Source of the DNA: JAGOTP01 sp964600845
GTDB taxonomy: Bacteria; Patescibacteriota; Patescibacteriia; 2-12-FULL-60-25
Direction of reading: 5' to 3'
NCBI GenBank assembly: GCA_964600845.1
Contig: CAZRJW010000001.1
Span: 1-64,000 of the forward strand
Length of the DNA: 64,000 nucleotides
Position 1 is the stretch's first letter. Each line of letters opens with the position of its first letter. The notes under the pieces are model-generated. The model was given only the letters and a program-made list of their open reading frames with translations, did no database searches and was not told the origin of the DNA. Positions 31,767 through 40,332 of this stretch are shown in pieces. A program made the translations under genes and the position numbers.

Positions 31767-34411
31767 CTACGTTCCGCTTTTTGAACCAGTAATATCCGCC
31801 CAACCTTTCCATTGATCTTTGTAGGCCCTGCTAGGAGTCGAGGGCCACTTAGGATGAGACATGCGAAGCCTTCGGTAGTCGCCTTTATTTTTGACCCCCT
31901 CAGCCCGTGCTTCACGAATCAGATCTTCTAACGACAAGAACTCTTTCTCTGAATTTGAAACATTTCCACTGATCATTTTGAAACCCTCCCACTGATCTTC
32001 GTAGGTTCTATTGGGAAGCGAGGGCCACTTAGGATGCGACTTACGAAGCCTGTTGTAGTCCTCTCTATTTTTGACCCCCTCAGCCCGTGCTTCACGAATC
32101 AGATCTTCTAACGACAAGAACTCTTTCTCTGAATTTGAAACATTTCCACTGATCATTGCCCAACCCTTCCACTGACTTTTATAAAAAATTTTAGGGTCAG
32201 AAGGCCACTTCGAACGAGACTTTCGAAGGGAGTTGTAACTTTCTTGTGAGTTCACCCCCTCAGCCCGCGCTTCACGAATCAGATCTTCTAACGATAAGAA
32301 CTCTTTTTCAGAGCTAGCAGCATTTCCGGTGATCATTCCCCAACCTTTCCATTGACCTTTGTAGGTATTATTGGGAAGTGAGGGCCATTTAGGATGAGAC
32401 TTACGAAGGCTGTGGTAGTCCTCTCTATTTTTGACCCCCTCAGCCCGCGCTTCACGAATCAGATCTTCTAACGACAAGAACTCTTTTTCAGAGCTAGCAG
32501 CATTTCCGGTGATCATTCCCCAACCTTTCCNNNNNNNNNNNNNNNNNNNNNNNNNNNNNNNNNNNNNNNNNNNNNNNNNNNNNNNNNNNNNNNNNNNNNN
32601 NNNNNNNNNNNNNNNNNNNNNNNNNNNNNNAAGAACTCTTTTTCAGAGCTAGCAGCATTTCCGGTGATCATTCCCCAACCTTTCCATTGACCTTTGTAGG
32701 TATTGTCGGGATGAGATGGCCACTCAGGACGAGACCTACAAAGACTATAATAGTCTTGTTGATTTTTAACTCCCGCTGCCCGCGCTTCACGAATCAGATC
32801 TTCTAACAAAAGGAAGCTCTCTACCGATTTAGTTGGTACATATTTCTCTTGAATAATTCTCACAATCTCCTCAACCTCAAACGTAATCTGCACGTCTTCA
32901 AGATTTATTTTCTTTAATTTCGCAAGCAGGTCTTGAGAGATTGCGGCCATCATTTCTGTATCGTCCTTTTTCTCATCTTTTTTCTCATCATCTCGCTTCT
33001 TTCTTTTCTTTTGTACCTGCTGTTCGATCATCGATCCACCTGCAATCTCAGCAAATAAAACAGAGCCAGCTAGACCGGTTTTTCCATGACGATCGAGGAA
33101 ATCAACAATTACGGCTACTTTTTCAGGATTCTTTGGATTATTACGTAGTACACGGCCACCTCGTTGTTCAGATACTACGAAGGACCTCGTCGGTCGCAAG
33201 TTTATACAGAGACCCACTTCTTTATCGTCGAAGCCTTCAATGAGCAAATCCGCATTACAAAGCACTTTGATCTTTCCAGAAGCAAAATCTTCCAACGTTG
33301 TTTTTAGATCATTTTTCGGCATAGCTCCCCAGACCGCCGCCGCTGCAATTCCATCCTTCACGAACCGTTCCGCGACGTGCTTAGAGTGATTGATTCCCGC
33401 ACAATACACGACCGCTTTACCACCAGGCGCAACCTCTTTATACGTATTCACGGCTGCACGATTACGGCTTTCAATGTCTACCGCTTCTTCCAATTCCTCT
33501 GCGTCATATTCACCCGTATCTTTGATCGATACTTTGCTCAAATCTACAGTTGTTTGGATAACTCCTGAAACGAAGGAACACAGCATTCGCTTTTCGACCG
33601 CTTCACGAATCGACATCTCAAAAATGCATCCAGGCAATATTTGCTCTACTTTCTTTTTATCTGAAAATGCTGGGGTAGCCGTAAAACCAATCTGTAATGC
33701 ATGAGGGAATTTCCCAAGGGTCTCTTTACGCTTATCACTCAATCCTCTGTGCACCTCATCCAGCACGAGAAGATCGAACTCTTTTGGGTCAATAAGACCA
33801 GCCTTAACACCGGACACAAATGAATCGTAGGTGATAAGGGTTACCTTTCGTCCATGCTCTTTGGCTGCTGAGTAGACTCTTCCAACGTCCAGGTCATCTG
33901 CGAACTCTTCCATACGATCAACTGTTTGTTCGAGAAGAATCTTTCGTGGGAGAACCACTAAGGTCTTTAAACCCATGGCTTCAATCATCTCAATAAAAAT
34001 AACTGTTTTTCCCGAGCCCGTTGGTAATTTTATGTACCCCTTTGAACCACCTTTCTCAAAGAAGCTGTGAATCGCTTCAAAAACAGTAATCTGATGTTCC
34101 GTGAGCGTGTTTCCCTCAACATCTTGATGATGCTCATGAACGTAGGTATCCAGGGAATTCATCGCCTCCAACCAAGCCTTCATCCGACGCGCCTCATCTT
34201 CCCCAAGAACGTCACCGCGCTTTTCGCGTCGTAACTCTTCATGATAGAGCTGATAACGCTTCGGATAACGCTCTCTAAGCTCTTTTAAAGTTGCCTTAAG
34301 AAAATTGAGATCTGAGTGTGGTGGCCGTAAAGGGGCACCGATCGCACTCTCAGCGGTACCGAGCTGACACCCCAGCTCTTGCTCGGTCTTTGGTCGAAAA
34401 GAAGGTCCCAT
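31767..34411 (-). CDS. DEAD-like (SF2) helicase with C-terminal 60-residue tandem repeats, interrupted by assembly gap
   Basis: Reads from ATG 34411. A leading ~100-residue helical region precedes the helicase core: Walker A LPTGSGKT (near residue 130), Walker B LVLDEVH (near 220), motif III GFTATP, and motif VI QRGGRVLRN (near 415). A Lys-rich charged segment follows, then tandem 60-residue repeats (LEDLIREARAEGV, a WPS-P motif, Y-QWKGW). These look like the phage-integrase repeat unit (INT_rpt) attached to helicases and integrases. The 100 Ns at 32531-32630 shift the frame artificially: the repeat phase predicts 125 + 180n missing bases, so I treat both parts as one gene. TATACT lies 11 nt before the ATG. 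Likely a mobile-element or defence helicase. Confidence 0.8.
31790..32840 (-). repeat. Exact 180-bp tandem repeats in the helicase gene
   Basis: The marker AGATCTTCTA recurs at 31921, 32101, 32281 and 32461, exactly 180 bp apart, and at 32796 beyond the gap. The next copy (position 32616 by phase) lies in the Ns. Neighbouring units are nearly identical at DNA level, so they are recent duplications or homogenised. Confidence 0.95.
32531..32630. other. Assembly gap (100 N)
   Basis: A placeholder-length run of N inside the tandem repeats. True length is unknown; the repeat register requires 125 nt plus a multiple of 180. Confidence 0.99.
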
Positions 34412-34527
34412 ATCTGAACCATAGTATACATATTGGGAAGCTATCGAGCATGTACAAGTATTTCAAAAAAATATAGTGAGTTGAAGGGTAGGGTGAGCCA
34501 TAAAGTAAGTTCCCACGTCTTCCACTC

Positions 34528-34568
34528 GGGCCCGCCACGCAAAAAATGCCTTGCCAAAGGCATTTTTT
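34528..34568 (+). other. tRNA 3'-end relic with terminator (possible attachment-site remnant)
   Basis: GGGCCCGCCA followed by CGCAAAAAATGCC resembles a tRNA acceptor/CCA end directly followed by a terminator, as at the real tRNAs here. The hairpin is AAAATGCCTT / AAGGCATTTT (34543-34552 with 34557-34566). The rest of a tRNA is absent upstream. CCCGCCA-nn-CAAAA is shared with the 3' end of tRNA-Asp (31637-31650), so the helicase gene lies between two tRNA-end copies. Confidence 0.45.
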
Positions 34569-34672
34569 GTTTTAGCGTGAATGGACGGTTGGAACTTCGT
34601 GTACTATTATCCAACGTATCCATGGCTATGAATAGCAGAACAGTGTCTTGAAGAGATCCGTCACTAGAACGT

Positions 34673-35149
34673 ATGGAAGCACATCTTCAAACTCGTCCAC
34701 AGAAAACACCCCTTGCTCAAGCCGAACAAGAGAGGCTTCGCGCACTTGCAATTGATAAAATACGGACATCTTTCTTACCAGACAAGAAGATCATCAAAAT
34801 CGTTCTAATCGGCTCATCCGTAAAAGGGAGCTTCGGCAAGTATGCATCTCCAGGCTTTCGAGGGAGTCTTTTTTCTGACTTTGATTTTATCGTTTTTGTG
34901 AAAGATGACTATACGATTCCAGATTGGCTAGAACGTGAACCGAATGGCAAACCATTTGGAAAAGAAGAATTAGATCTCGCCTATCGTCAAAAGAAGTTTA
35001 TTGAAAACAAATATGACGCTGAGATCTTCTTTATTCGCGAGAGCTCACTTACAGATCAGAATATTCGATCATCTGCAGAAGATGCTGGGATCCCCCTAGA
35101 CACACAAAGCGTAAACCCTTTTTTGATTATTTGGGAGACGCAGAGCTGA
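34673..35149 (+). CDS. Nucleotidyltransferase-fold protein
   Basis: 158 residues. The core has IVLIGSSVKGSFG (a GS motif of the Pol-beta superfamily) followed by SDFDFIVFV, which supplies the metal-binding D-x-D pair. A third acidic residue may lie in DAEIFFI. The region after the core is Lys/Glu-rich and helical. Such small NTases include MNT-type antitoxin partners, aminoglycoside nucleotidyltransferases and uncharacterised enzymes. No HEPN partner is visible next to it, so a toxin-antitoxin role is not supported. It lies just outside the tRNA-relic boundary of the helicase segment. Confidence 0.65.
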   Translation: MEAHLQTRPQKTPLAQAEQERLRALAIDKIRTSFLPDKKIIKIVLIGSSVKGSFGKYASPGFRGSLFSDFDFIVFVKDDYTIPDWLEREPNGKPFGKEELDLAYRQKKFIENKYDAEIFFIRESSLTDQNIRSSAEDAGIPLDTQSVNPFLIIWETQS

Positions 35150-35209
35150 TGAATACCACGCAAAATCCAGCGTAAGATACCTTCTTCATCACTCATTGAT
35201 CCCCCATCT

Positions 35210-35617
35210 ATGAGACTCTCCCCTCTTGCTTCCACCATTGGAAAGGTTGTGTTGACGCTTGTGCTGATCGTTCCTCTACTCGGAGTCCTGGGCATTTTTC
35301 CACCTCCAACACCGGATCTGTACAGCACACCTCAGGCCTTTCAGTTCATCGACCTCCTGATGAAGAGTCATTACATTCCATTGATCGACTCGATCGTCTT
35401 CCTCCTCGCAATCGTGTGGTTGTGGACCAAGCGCACTGCCCTTGCCGCGTTGCTTCTTCTCCCGATCACGATAAACATCGTCGGCTTCCACGCCTTCTTG
35501 GACGGAGGCTTACTCAAGCCCGGAGCGATCATGGGAAACGTCCTCTTTCTGCTCAACCTCACCTTCTTGTGGCAGCAACGTGGACAGTATCGCTCGCTGT
35601 TCCAGAAGCAGAGCTAA
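35210..35617 (+). CDS. DoxX-like small membrane protein
   Basis: 135 residues with four hydrophobic segments. The segment order and motifs resemble the DoxX/SURF4-like family: LLGVLGIFPPPTPDLY in the first loop, a FIDLLMKSHYIPLIDS stretch, and a VGFHAFLDGG loop before the last span. The length is typical. A terminator shared with the convergent DoxX gene follows. Substrate unknown; other members are redox-linked. No ribosome site is visible before ATG 35210. Confidence 0.6.
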   Translation: MRLSPLASTIGKVVLTLVLIVPLLGVLGIFPPPTPDLYSTPQAFQFIDLLMKSHYIPLIDSIVFLLAIVWLWTKRTALAALLLLPITINIVGFHAFLDGGLLKPGAIMGNVLFLLNLTFLWQQRGQYRSLFQKQS

Positions 35618-35640
35618 GACCGCGAACTATCAGAATACAA

Positions 35641-35668
35641 AAAACATCTCTTTTGAAAGAGATGTTTT
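35641..35668. terminator. Bidirectional terminator
   Basis: Stem CATCTCTT / AAGAGATG (35645-35652 with 35657-35664), flanked by A4 and T6. It serves both convergent DoxX-like genes. Confidence 0.88.
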
Positions 35669-35674
35669 TTGTTC

Positions 35675-36172
35675 CTAGCGCCCCTTCTGCTCTTTCCGCG
35701 GCATGACGATCCACGCGACCAATAGAACGGCCTGCACCCAAAAGAGTAAGGCATTCAGTCCGCTGGTACTCGGACTCGTCCATCCGGCTGCAAAGTAGAA
35801 GTTCAGATTCATGAACATGCCTCCTAAGAGCGCTGCCACTGATACGCCCTGCGCAAAACACTTGGATGCGCGTTGCTTGCTAAAAATATACAACGCAAGG
35901 GCGGCGAGCAGTCCGATTCCGGCGAGCAGTTCGCCCCATTGCACCAGGAGACCGAATGCGGTTGGATAATTTTTTGCACTGCTTAGCAGGGAGCTCACAT
36001 ACCAATCATGTGGGTTGCCGGTCTCGAAGCGCGCAAGCGTCTTGCTGATATTCGAAACGAACTGGCCTCCGTAGATTTTTCCCCAGCCGCCAGACAGCCA
36101 TTCGTAGGCAAGAATAATCTGTACGCTGAATAGAACAAAGAACGGATGCGAAACGAGGCGCGATAGGTTCAT
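35675..36172 (-). CDS. DoxX/DoxD-family membrane protein
   Basis: About 165 residues from MNLSRLVSHP (ATG 36172), which begins 20 nt after the nrdG stop; the longer frame from 36256 would overlap nrdG. There are four hydrophobic segments. The motifs ILAYEWLSGGWGKIYGGQF and GLLVQWGELLAGIGLL match DoxD-type subunits of thiosulfate:quinone oxidoreductase and related DoxX proteins. It is last in the com-nrdD-nrdG run, so it may share their regulation. The actual electron donor is unknown. Confidence 0.72.
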   Translation of the reverse strand: MNLSRLVSHPFFVLFSVQIILAYEWLSGGWGKIYGGQFVSNISKTLARFETGNPHDWYVSSLLSSAKNYPTAFGLLVQWGELLAGIGLLAALALYIFSKQRASKCFAQGVSVAALLGGMFMNLNFYFAAGWTSPSTSGLNALLFWVQAVLLVAWIVMPRKEQKGR

Positions 36173-36191
36173 AGAGAAATGTGCAGATAGC

Positions 36192-36893
36192 TTAGGATCG
36201 TACTTCGATCTGCAAAGAAGGATACTTCGTCCGAATACCCTCAGCAACTGCCTCAAGGTTGAGGGGTACGGTCCGCTCTAACCCAGGAGTAAGCGTTTTT
36301 GCATAACGAATCTCCTGGAGGGCATATCGCTCCCCCTCACGAAGCTGGCTCGCAATTTCTTCTAACTCCTCTTTTCCGTGAAGGCCTGAATAGACTGTCG
36401 TACGAAACTCGTGAGGGATACCGGAATCTTGAATCAGACGAAATGTTTCTCGACAGTTATCGATCACCTTCTGTTGATTGATTCCAATAACTTCTGCATA
36501 GCGCTCCCACGTGTGCTTGAGATCCATTGCAAAGAAATCCACTTGACGGTCTTTGATGAGTTTCTCAATCATGCGCGGGTTTAATCCATTCGTATCGAGC
36601 TTTACCAGCAGCCCTAACCTCTTTAGCTTGTTAATGAAGTCTGGAAGATCGGGGTGAACGGTGGGCTCGCCTCCCGTAATACAGACACCCTCAACGATAT
36701 TCTTCCGACGAAGAAGGTGATCGATAACCTCTTCCTCTTTTACTGCAGGATGTGCGTCCGGCGCCTCAGCAGGGATCAGCTCGGGGTTATGACAATAGAC
36801 GCAACGGAAGGGGCAGCCCTGGGTAAAGATGATCGAGCAGATGACCCCTGGATAATCGAGCAGGCTAAGGGGTTGGAAGCCTGAAATAATCAT
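36192..36893 (-). CDS. nrdG: Anaerobic ribonucleotide reductase activating protein (radical SAM)
   Basis: 233 residues. Uses a [4Fe-4S] cluster and S-adenosylmethionine to generate the glycyl radical on NrdD. The cluster motif is CPFRCVYC (CxxxCxxC) in TQGCPFRCVYCHNPELIP; GGEPTVHPDL is the SAM-contact GGEP motif. It overlaps the nrdD stop by 4 nt, so the two are translationally coupled. Oxygen-sensitive enzyme; implies growth without oxygen. Confidence 0.95.
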   Translation of the reverse strand: MIISGFQPLSLLDYPGVICSIIFTQGCPFRCVYCHNPELIPAEAPDAHPAVKEEEVIDHLLRRKNIVEGVCITGGEPTVHPDLPDFINKLKRLGLLVKLDTNGLNPRMIEKLIKDRQVDFFAMDLKHTWERYAEVIGINQQKVIDNCRETFRLIQDSGIPHEFRTTVYSGLHGKEELEEIASQLREGERYALQEIRYAKTLTPGLERTVPLNLEAVAEGIRTKYPSLQIEVRS

Positions 36894-39022
36894 ACAACTT
36901 GGCAGGCGAGTTTCGACTCTTCTTCAACAGCGCTCTCTGCCTGCGCTTGAACAACATATTCTTTCCGTTCTTTATACTCGCCTTTCTTTCCCTTGTTCCA
37001 CTGATCAACCGGGCGGAAGTAGCCAACGATACGCGACCAGACTTCACACGTGGATTGGCACGTCGGACAGGTCTGGATCTCTCCGGAGAGATACCCGTGA
37101 CTTGGACAGATGCTGAACGTTGGAGTGAGCGTGAAGTAAGGGAGGTGATACCCTTCGGCGACTTTTTTGACGAAGCTGGCGCAAGTCTTCCAGTCGCGTA
37201 CTCGCTCGCCCAAGAAAAGATGAAGAACCGTGCCACCCGTATATTTGGTCTGCAAAGGATCTTGATGGTCGAGCGCGGCCAGCGGATCATCTGTATAGCC
37301 GACAGGAAGATGGGTCGAATTGGTGTAGTAAGGTGCATCACTTGTACCCGCTTGGACGATGCCCGGATAACGCGCCTGATCCTCCTTAGCGAAGCGGTAG
37401 GTCACGCCTTCGGCTGGTGTTGCCTCGAGATTATAGAGCGTCCCTGTTTCATCCTGGTAAGTGATCAGGCGATCACGCATATACTCAAGGACTTCGTGCG
37501 CAAAGGCGGTTCCTTCTTCCGAACCAAGATTTGCACCGAGCAAGTTTAGACAGGCTTCATTCACGCCATTCAATCCAATAGTCGAAAAGTGGTTACGCAA
37601 CGAAGGGAGATAGCGCTTTGTATAGGGCAGAAGTCCTCGATCGATATTGTCTTGAACGACCTTGCGTTTCATTTCAAGTGACGTTTTGGCGATATCCATG
37701 AGTTTCCCGAGTCTCTCGAAGAAGTCCATTTTGGTTTTGGCGAGGTAGGCGATACGAGGAAGGTTGATCGTCACGACACCGACGCTCCCCGTCATTTCAG
37801 CCGAGCCAAACAAGCCCCCGCCACGAGCACGCAAGACGCGCAGATCGAGCTGCAAGCGGCAACACATACTCCGGACATCGCTCGGGTTGAGGGATGAGTT
37901 CACAAAGTTCTGGAAGTACGGAATGCCATATTTGGCCGTCATCTCAAACAAGAGTTTGGCATTCTCCGTCTCCCACTTGAAATCTTTCGTGATGTTGTAG
38001 GTTGGAATCGGGAAGGTGAAGATGCGCCCTTTGCGGTCCCCCTTGGTCATGATCTCAATAAACGCTTTGTTGATCTGATCCATTTCTGTTTGGCAATCCG
38101 CGTAGGTGAATGCCTGCTCTTCGCCCGCAATCATTGGTTTTTTGGCTTTGAGGTCATCCGGCGCAACCCAATCAAGGGTGATGTTGGTGAAAGGTGTCTG
38201 CATCCCCCAGCGTGAAGGAACGTTCAAATTGAAGACAAATTGCTGAACCCCTTGGTAGATCTGATCGTAGGAGAGCTTGTCGTGTTTTGCGTAGGGAGCG
38301 AGCATCGTGTCGAACGAAGAAAAGGCTTGTGCTCCGGCCCATTCGTTTTGGAGGGTCCCTAGAAAGTTCACCATCTGCCCCAGCGCCGTTTCAAAGTGCT
38401 TTGGCGGATCTGACTCAACTTTACCCGGAACTCCATTAAATCCTTCTTCTAAGAGCTGGCGCAAACTCCAGCCGGCACAATACCCAGAGAACATGCCCAA
38501 ATCATGGAGATGGAGGTCTCCCTCGATGTGAGCTTCGCGTACCTCCTTTGGGTAGACATAGCTCAGCCAGTAATTAGCCGTTATCTTGCCAGAGGTATTT
38601 AAAATCATGCCACCGAGCGAGTAGCCCTGGTTGGCGTTCTCATTCACGCGCCAGTCAGATTGATTGAGATATTCACTGATGGTTTTGTCGACATCTACAA
38701 CGACTTTTGCCGTTTCGCGTGCTTGCATGCGTTTTTCACGATAGACAATGTACCCCTTGGCCGTTTTAAAGTACCCAGAAGCCATGAGCGTGAATTCGAC
38801 AATATCTTGAAGCTCTTCAACCGAGACTTCTTGGCGCGTTTTTGCCATTTTCGTCACGTAGAGAAGAATCGTCTCCGTCAGGCGACGAACCTCTGGAAGA
38901 CTGAGCTCTTCGGAAGCTTCTGCTGCTAAGCGAATCGCATTGTAAATACGCTCTTTATCAAAATCGACCTTTCGGCCATCGCGCTTCAATACAGTGGGCA
39001 GAGTCAGAGTTGATGTGGTCAT
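36890..39022 (-). CDS. nrdD: Anaerobic ribonucleoside-triphosphate reductase (class III)
   Basis: About 710 residues from MTTSTLTLPTVLKRDG (ATG 39022); a longer frame to 39052 lacks support. It reduces ribonucleoside triphosphates to deoxyribonucleotides. An N-terminal ATP-cone (about 5-95, starting LKRDGRKVDFDKERI) provides allosteric control. The catalytic pair is in SMCCRLQLD (near residue 386). The C-terminal Cys cluster (CPSHGYLSG ... CPTCQSTC) binds zinc. The glycyl radical site is in RIVGYFRPV (near residue 667). It is preceded by a Com-like zinc-finger gene and by two NrdR-type boxes. Confidence 0.96.
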   Translation of the reverse strand: MTTSTLTLPTVLKRDGRKVDFDKERIYNAIRLAAEASEELSLPEVRRLTETILLYVTKMAKTRQEVSVEELQDIVEFTLMASGYFKTAKGYIVYREKRMQARETAKVVVDVDKTISEYLNQSDWRVNENANQGYSLGGMILNTSGKITANYWLSYVYPKEVREAHIEGDLHLHDLGMFSGYCAGWSLRQLLEEGFNGVPGKVESDPPKHFETALGQMVNFLGTLQNEWAGAQAFSSFDTMLAPYAKHDKLSYDQIYQGVQQFVFNLNVPSRWGMQTPFTNITLDWVAPDDLKAKKPMIAGEEQAFTYADCQTEMDQINKAFIEIMTKGDRKGRIFTFPIPTYNITKDFKWETENAKLLFEMTAKYGIPYFQNFVNSSLNPSDVRSMCCRLQLDLRVLRARGGGLFGSAEMTGSVGVVTINLPRIAYLAKTKMDFFERLGKLMDIAKTSLEMKRKVVQDNIDRGLLPYTKRYLPSLRNHFSTIGLNGVNEACLNLLGANLGSEEGTAFAHEVLEYMRDRLITYQDETGTLYNLEATPAEGVTYRFAKEDQARYPGIVQAGTSDAPYYTNSTHLPVGYTDDPLAALDHQDPLQTKYTGGTVLHLFLGERVRDWKTCASFVKKVAEGYHLPYFTLTPTFSICPSHGYLSGEIQTCPTCQSTCEVWSRIVGYFRPVDQWNKGKKGEYKERKEYVVQAQAESAVEEESKLACQVV

Positions 39023-39093
39023 AACAAGAAAATGAACAAAATAAAAACTCACGGTCTGTGAGCTTCGGGAGCTTCTCTCGGTTCGAACGGCGA

Positions 39094-39309
39094 TTAGGCG
39101 GATTCTTTGGATTCTTTTTTGGAATCCCAGCTGACGCGGTTGGGGCAGTGCTTAATTAAGCATAGAAGTTCGTTGAATTGCGTGGCTTGAATAACATTCA
39201 TCTCATGACACTGCTTGCATTTCACTTCGAGGGAACCCTCAACGAGCAATCCTTTGAAGAACAGCTTATGACACGTCTTGCATCGATACTCAGTCACGCA
39301 ATTCGGCAT
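39094..39309 (-). CDS. Com-like zinc-finger protein
   Basis: 71 residues. Two CxxC pairs (YRCKTCHKLFFKG and VKCKQCHEMNVI) form a zinc ribbon like that of the phage Mu Com translational activator, in the same spacing (about 18 residues apart). It lies 71 nt upstream of nrdD on the same strand and is first in that transcript. It could be an RNA- or DNA-binding regulator of the operon, or only a co-transcribed neighbour. No Shine-Dalgarno is seen. Confidence 0.7.
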   Translation of the reverse strand: MPNCVTEYRCKTCHKLFFKGLLVEGSLEVKCKQCHEMNVIQATQFNELLCLIKHCPNRVSWDSKKESKESA

Positions 39310-39328
39310 ACACTGTCCTCACACGGTA

Positions 39329-39370
39329 GCCCTCAAGATAGCTTCGGTAAAGGGCTGAGAACCAAGCCCT
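39329..39370 (-). promoter_or_regulatory. Mutually exclusive leader hairpins upstream of com-nrdD
   Basis: Three complementary hexamers: AGCCCT at 39329-39334, AGGGCT at 39351-39356 and AGCCCT at 39365-39370 (+ strand). The middle one can pair with either neighbour. On the + strand, the second pairing is followed by TCTTTTTT, a terminator-like signal; on the minus strand it is a switchable leader. Confidence 0.4.
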
Positions 39371-39383
39371 CTTTTTTCCTTAT

Positions 39384-39431
39384 CCACAACATGTAGTGGT
39401 TGAAAAATAATTAGAGCACAATATGTAGAAC
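39384..39431 (-). promoter_or_regulatory. Tandem NrdR-type boxes upstream of the com-nrdD-nrdG operon
   Basis: CCACAACATGTAGTGG (39384-39399) and GCACAATATGTAGAAC (39416-39431) match 12 and 11 of 16 positions of the NrdR-box consensus ACACTATATATAGTGT. Their centres are 32 bp apart, the helically phased spacing typical of paired NrdR sites. The pair lies 75-122 nt upstream of the first operon start. Confidence 0.7.
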
Positions 39432-39443
39432 TTTCGATCTTTT

Positions 39444-39482
39444 TTGACGTACCACCTTCGAACCTATACCCTAGGTTATAGG
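39444..39482 (+). promoter_or_regulatory. CsoR operator overlapping the copper-operon promoter
   Basis: TTGACG (39444-39449), 17-nt spacer, TACCCT (39467-39472). Over the -10 lies the 20-bp near-palindrome CCTATACCCTAGGTTATAGG (39463-39482; 18 of 20 symmetric), similar to CsoR sites of the TACCCnnnnGGGTA type. Repressor on this site would block polymerase. Confidence 0.75.
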
Positions 39483-39505
39483 TTATCCATTATCCCCTCT
39501 CCCGT

Positions 39506-39772
39506 ATGCCTCCTCTCACGACAAACAAAACCAAATCTCAGAAGCTTGGTCGCCAAGCGATGGGAACCCTCGCCAAGGTGAACCAGATGATCGAGGACGA
39601 TGTCTATTGTCCGGATATCATCCAACAGGCCGATGCCGTGATCGGTCTCTTACGCCGAGCAAAACGTGAGTTGTTGGCGGGTCACTTGGACCATTGTCTG
39701 GAGCATAAGCTGAAAGAAAACAAACAAAAAACGGTTCAGGAACTTCTCAAACTTTACAATCTTTCCTCGTAA
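39506..39772 (+). CDS. csoR: CsoR-family copper-sensing repressor
   Basis: 88 residues, all-alpha DUF156 family. The Cu(I) ligands are in place: Cys in DVYCPDIIQQ, then His and Cys in HLDHCLEHKL, with the family spacing. Arg/Lys-rich N-terminus contacts DNA. The repressor binds its operator when metal-free and leaves when Cu(I) binds. It is first in the copper operon (next gene 4 nt away) and should control itself through 39463-39482. No ribosome site precedes the ATG. Confidence 0.92.
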   Translation: MPPLTTNKTKSQKLGRQAMGTLAKVNQMIEDDVYCPDIIQQADAVIGLLRRAKRELLAGHLDHCLEHKLKENKQKTVQELLKLYNLSS

Positions 39773-39776
39773 TTTT

Positions 39777-40331
39777 ATGACAAAGCACCTGCTCGCCCTC
39801 TCATTACTGATCGTTGGGTTCGTTCTTGGTATGGGGGCCGGATATTCCCTGACACCTCAGTATCAGGAGATGATGTATGAGAAGTCGATGGATTTAGGAG
39901 CAGCCGATCGATTAGTGGACTTGCGTTATCTGAATGCCATGGCCGCCCACCACCGCGGAGCGATTCTTCTTGCAGAGCAGGCGGAGCAAAGTCAGCGCCC
40001 AGAAATTCAGTCGCTGGCTGCAGCCATTCAAAAAGATGAGCCAAAGCTTATCGCTGAACTGTACCAGTGGAAGAAAGACTGGTACCGCGATACACGTACT
40101 GTACGAGATCCGCTTCCTGCGCAGATTGGTTCCTATGATGAAAAAATGGATTTACGATTCTTGAACGCGCTGATCGCCCATCATGAAGCGGGTATTTTGA
40201 TGACGGAAGAAATCCGTACCAAATCAAGCCGTGCAGAGGTACTGAACAATGCGGATGCGGTAGAGAATTTCTTAAAAACCACGCTTGTCACGCTCAAAGG
40301 ATGGCGCAAGGCTTGGTATAACATCGACTAA
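39777..40331 (+). CDS. DUF305 membrane-anchored protein
   Basis: 184 residues. An N-terminal hydrophobic segment (signal or anchor, about 1-26) is followed by two copies of the DUF305 helical motif: YLNAMAAHHRGAILLAEQAE and FLNALIAHHEAGILMTEE. The paired His and acidic residues of this ferritin-like fold suggest metal binding outside the membrane. DUF305 proteins often accompany copper-resistance genes. It is coupled between csoR and copA (4 nt and 1 nt gaps), supporting a role in periplasmic copper handling. Confidence 0.88.
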   Translation: MTKHLLALSLLIVGFVLGMGAGYSLTPQYQEMMYEKSMDLGAADRLVDLRYLNAMAAHHRGAILLAEQAEQSQRPEIQSLAAAIQKDEPKLIAELYQWKKDWYRDTRTVRDPLPAQIGSYDEKMDLRFLNALIAHHEAGILMTEEIRTKSSRAEVLNNADAVENFLKTTLVTLKGWRKAWYNID

Positions 40332-40332
40332 T

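Noticed and set aside
31921..32800. Regular 180-bp repeats considered as CRISPR or satellite
   Set aside because: The period is a whole number of codons, the reading frame is open throughout, and there are no variable spacers. They are protein repeats.
34673..35149. MNT/HEPN toxin-antitoxin pair
   Set aside because: Only the nucleotidyltransferase is seen; no adjacent HEPN-type gene is present.
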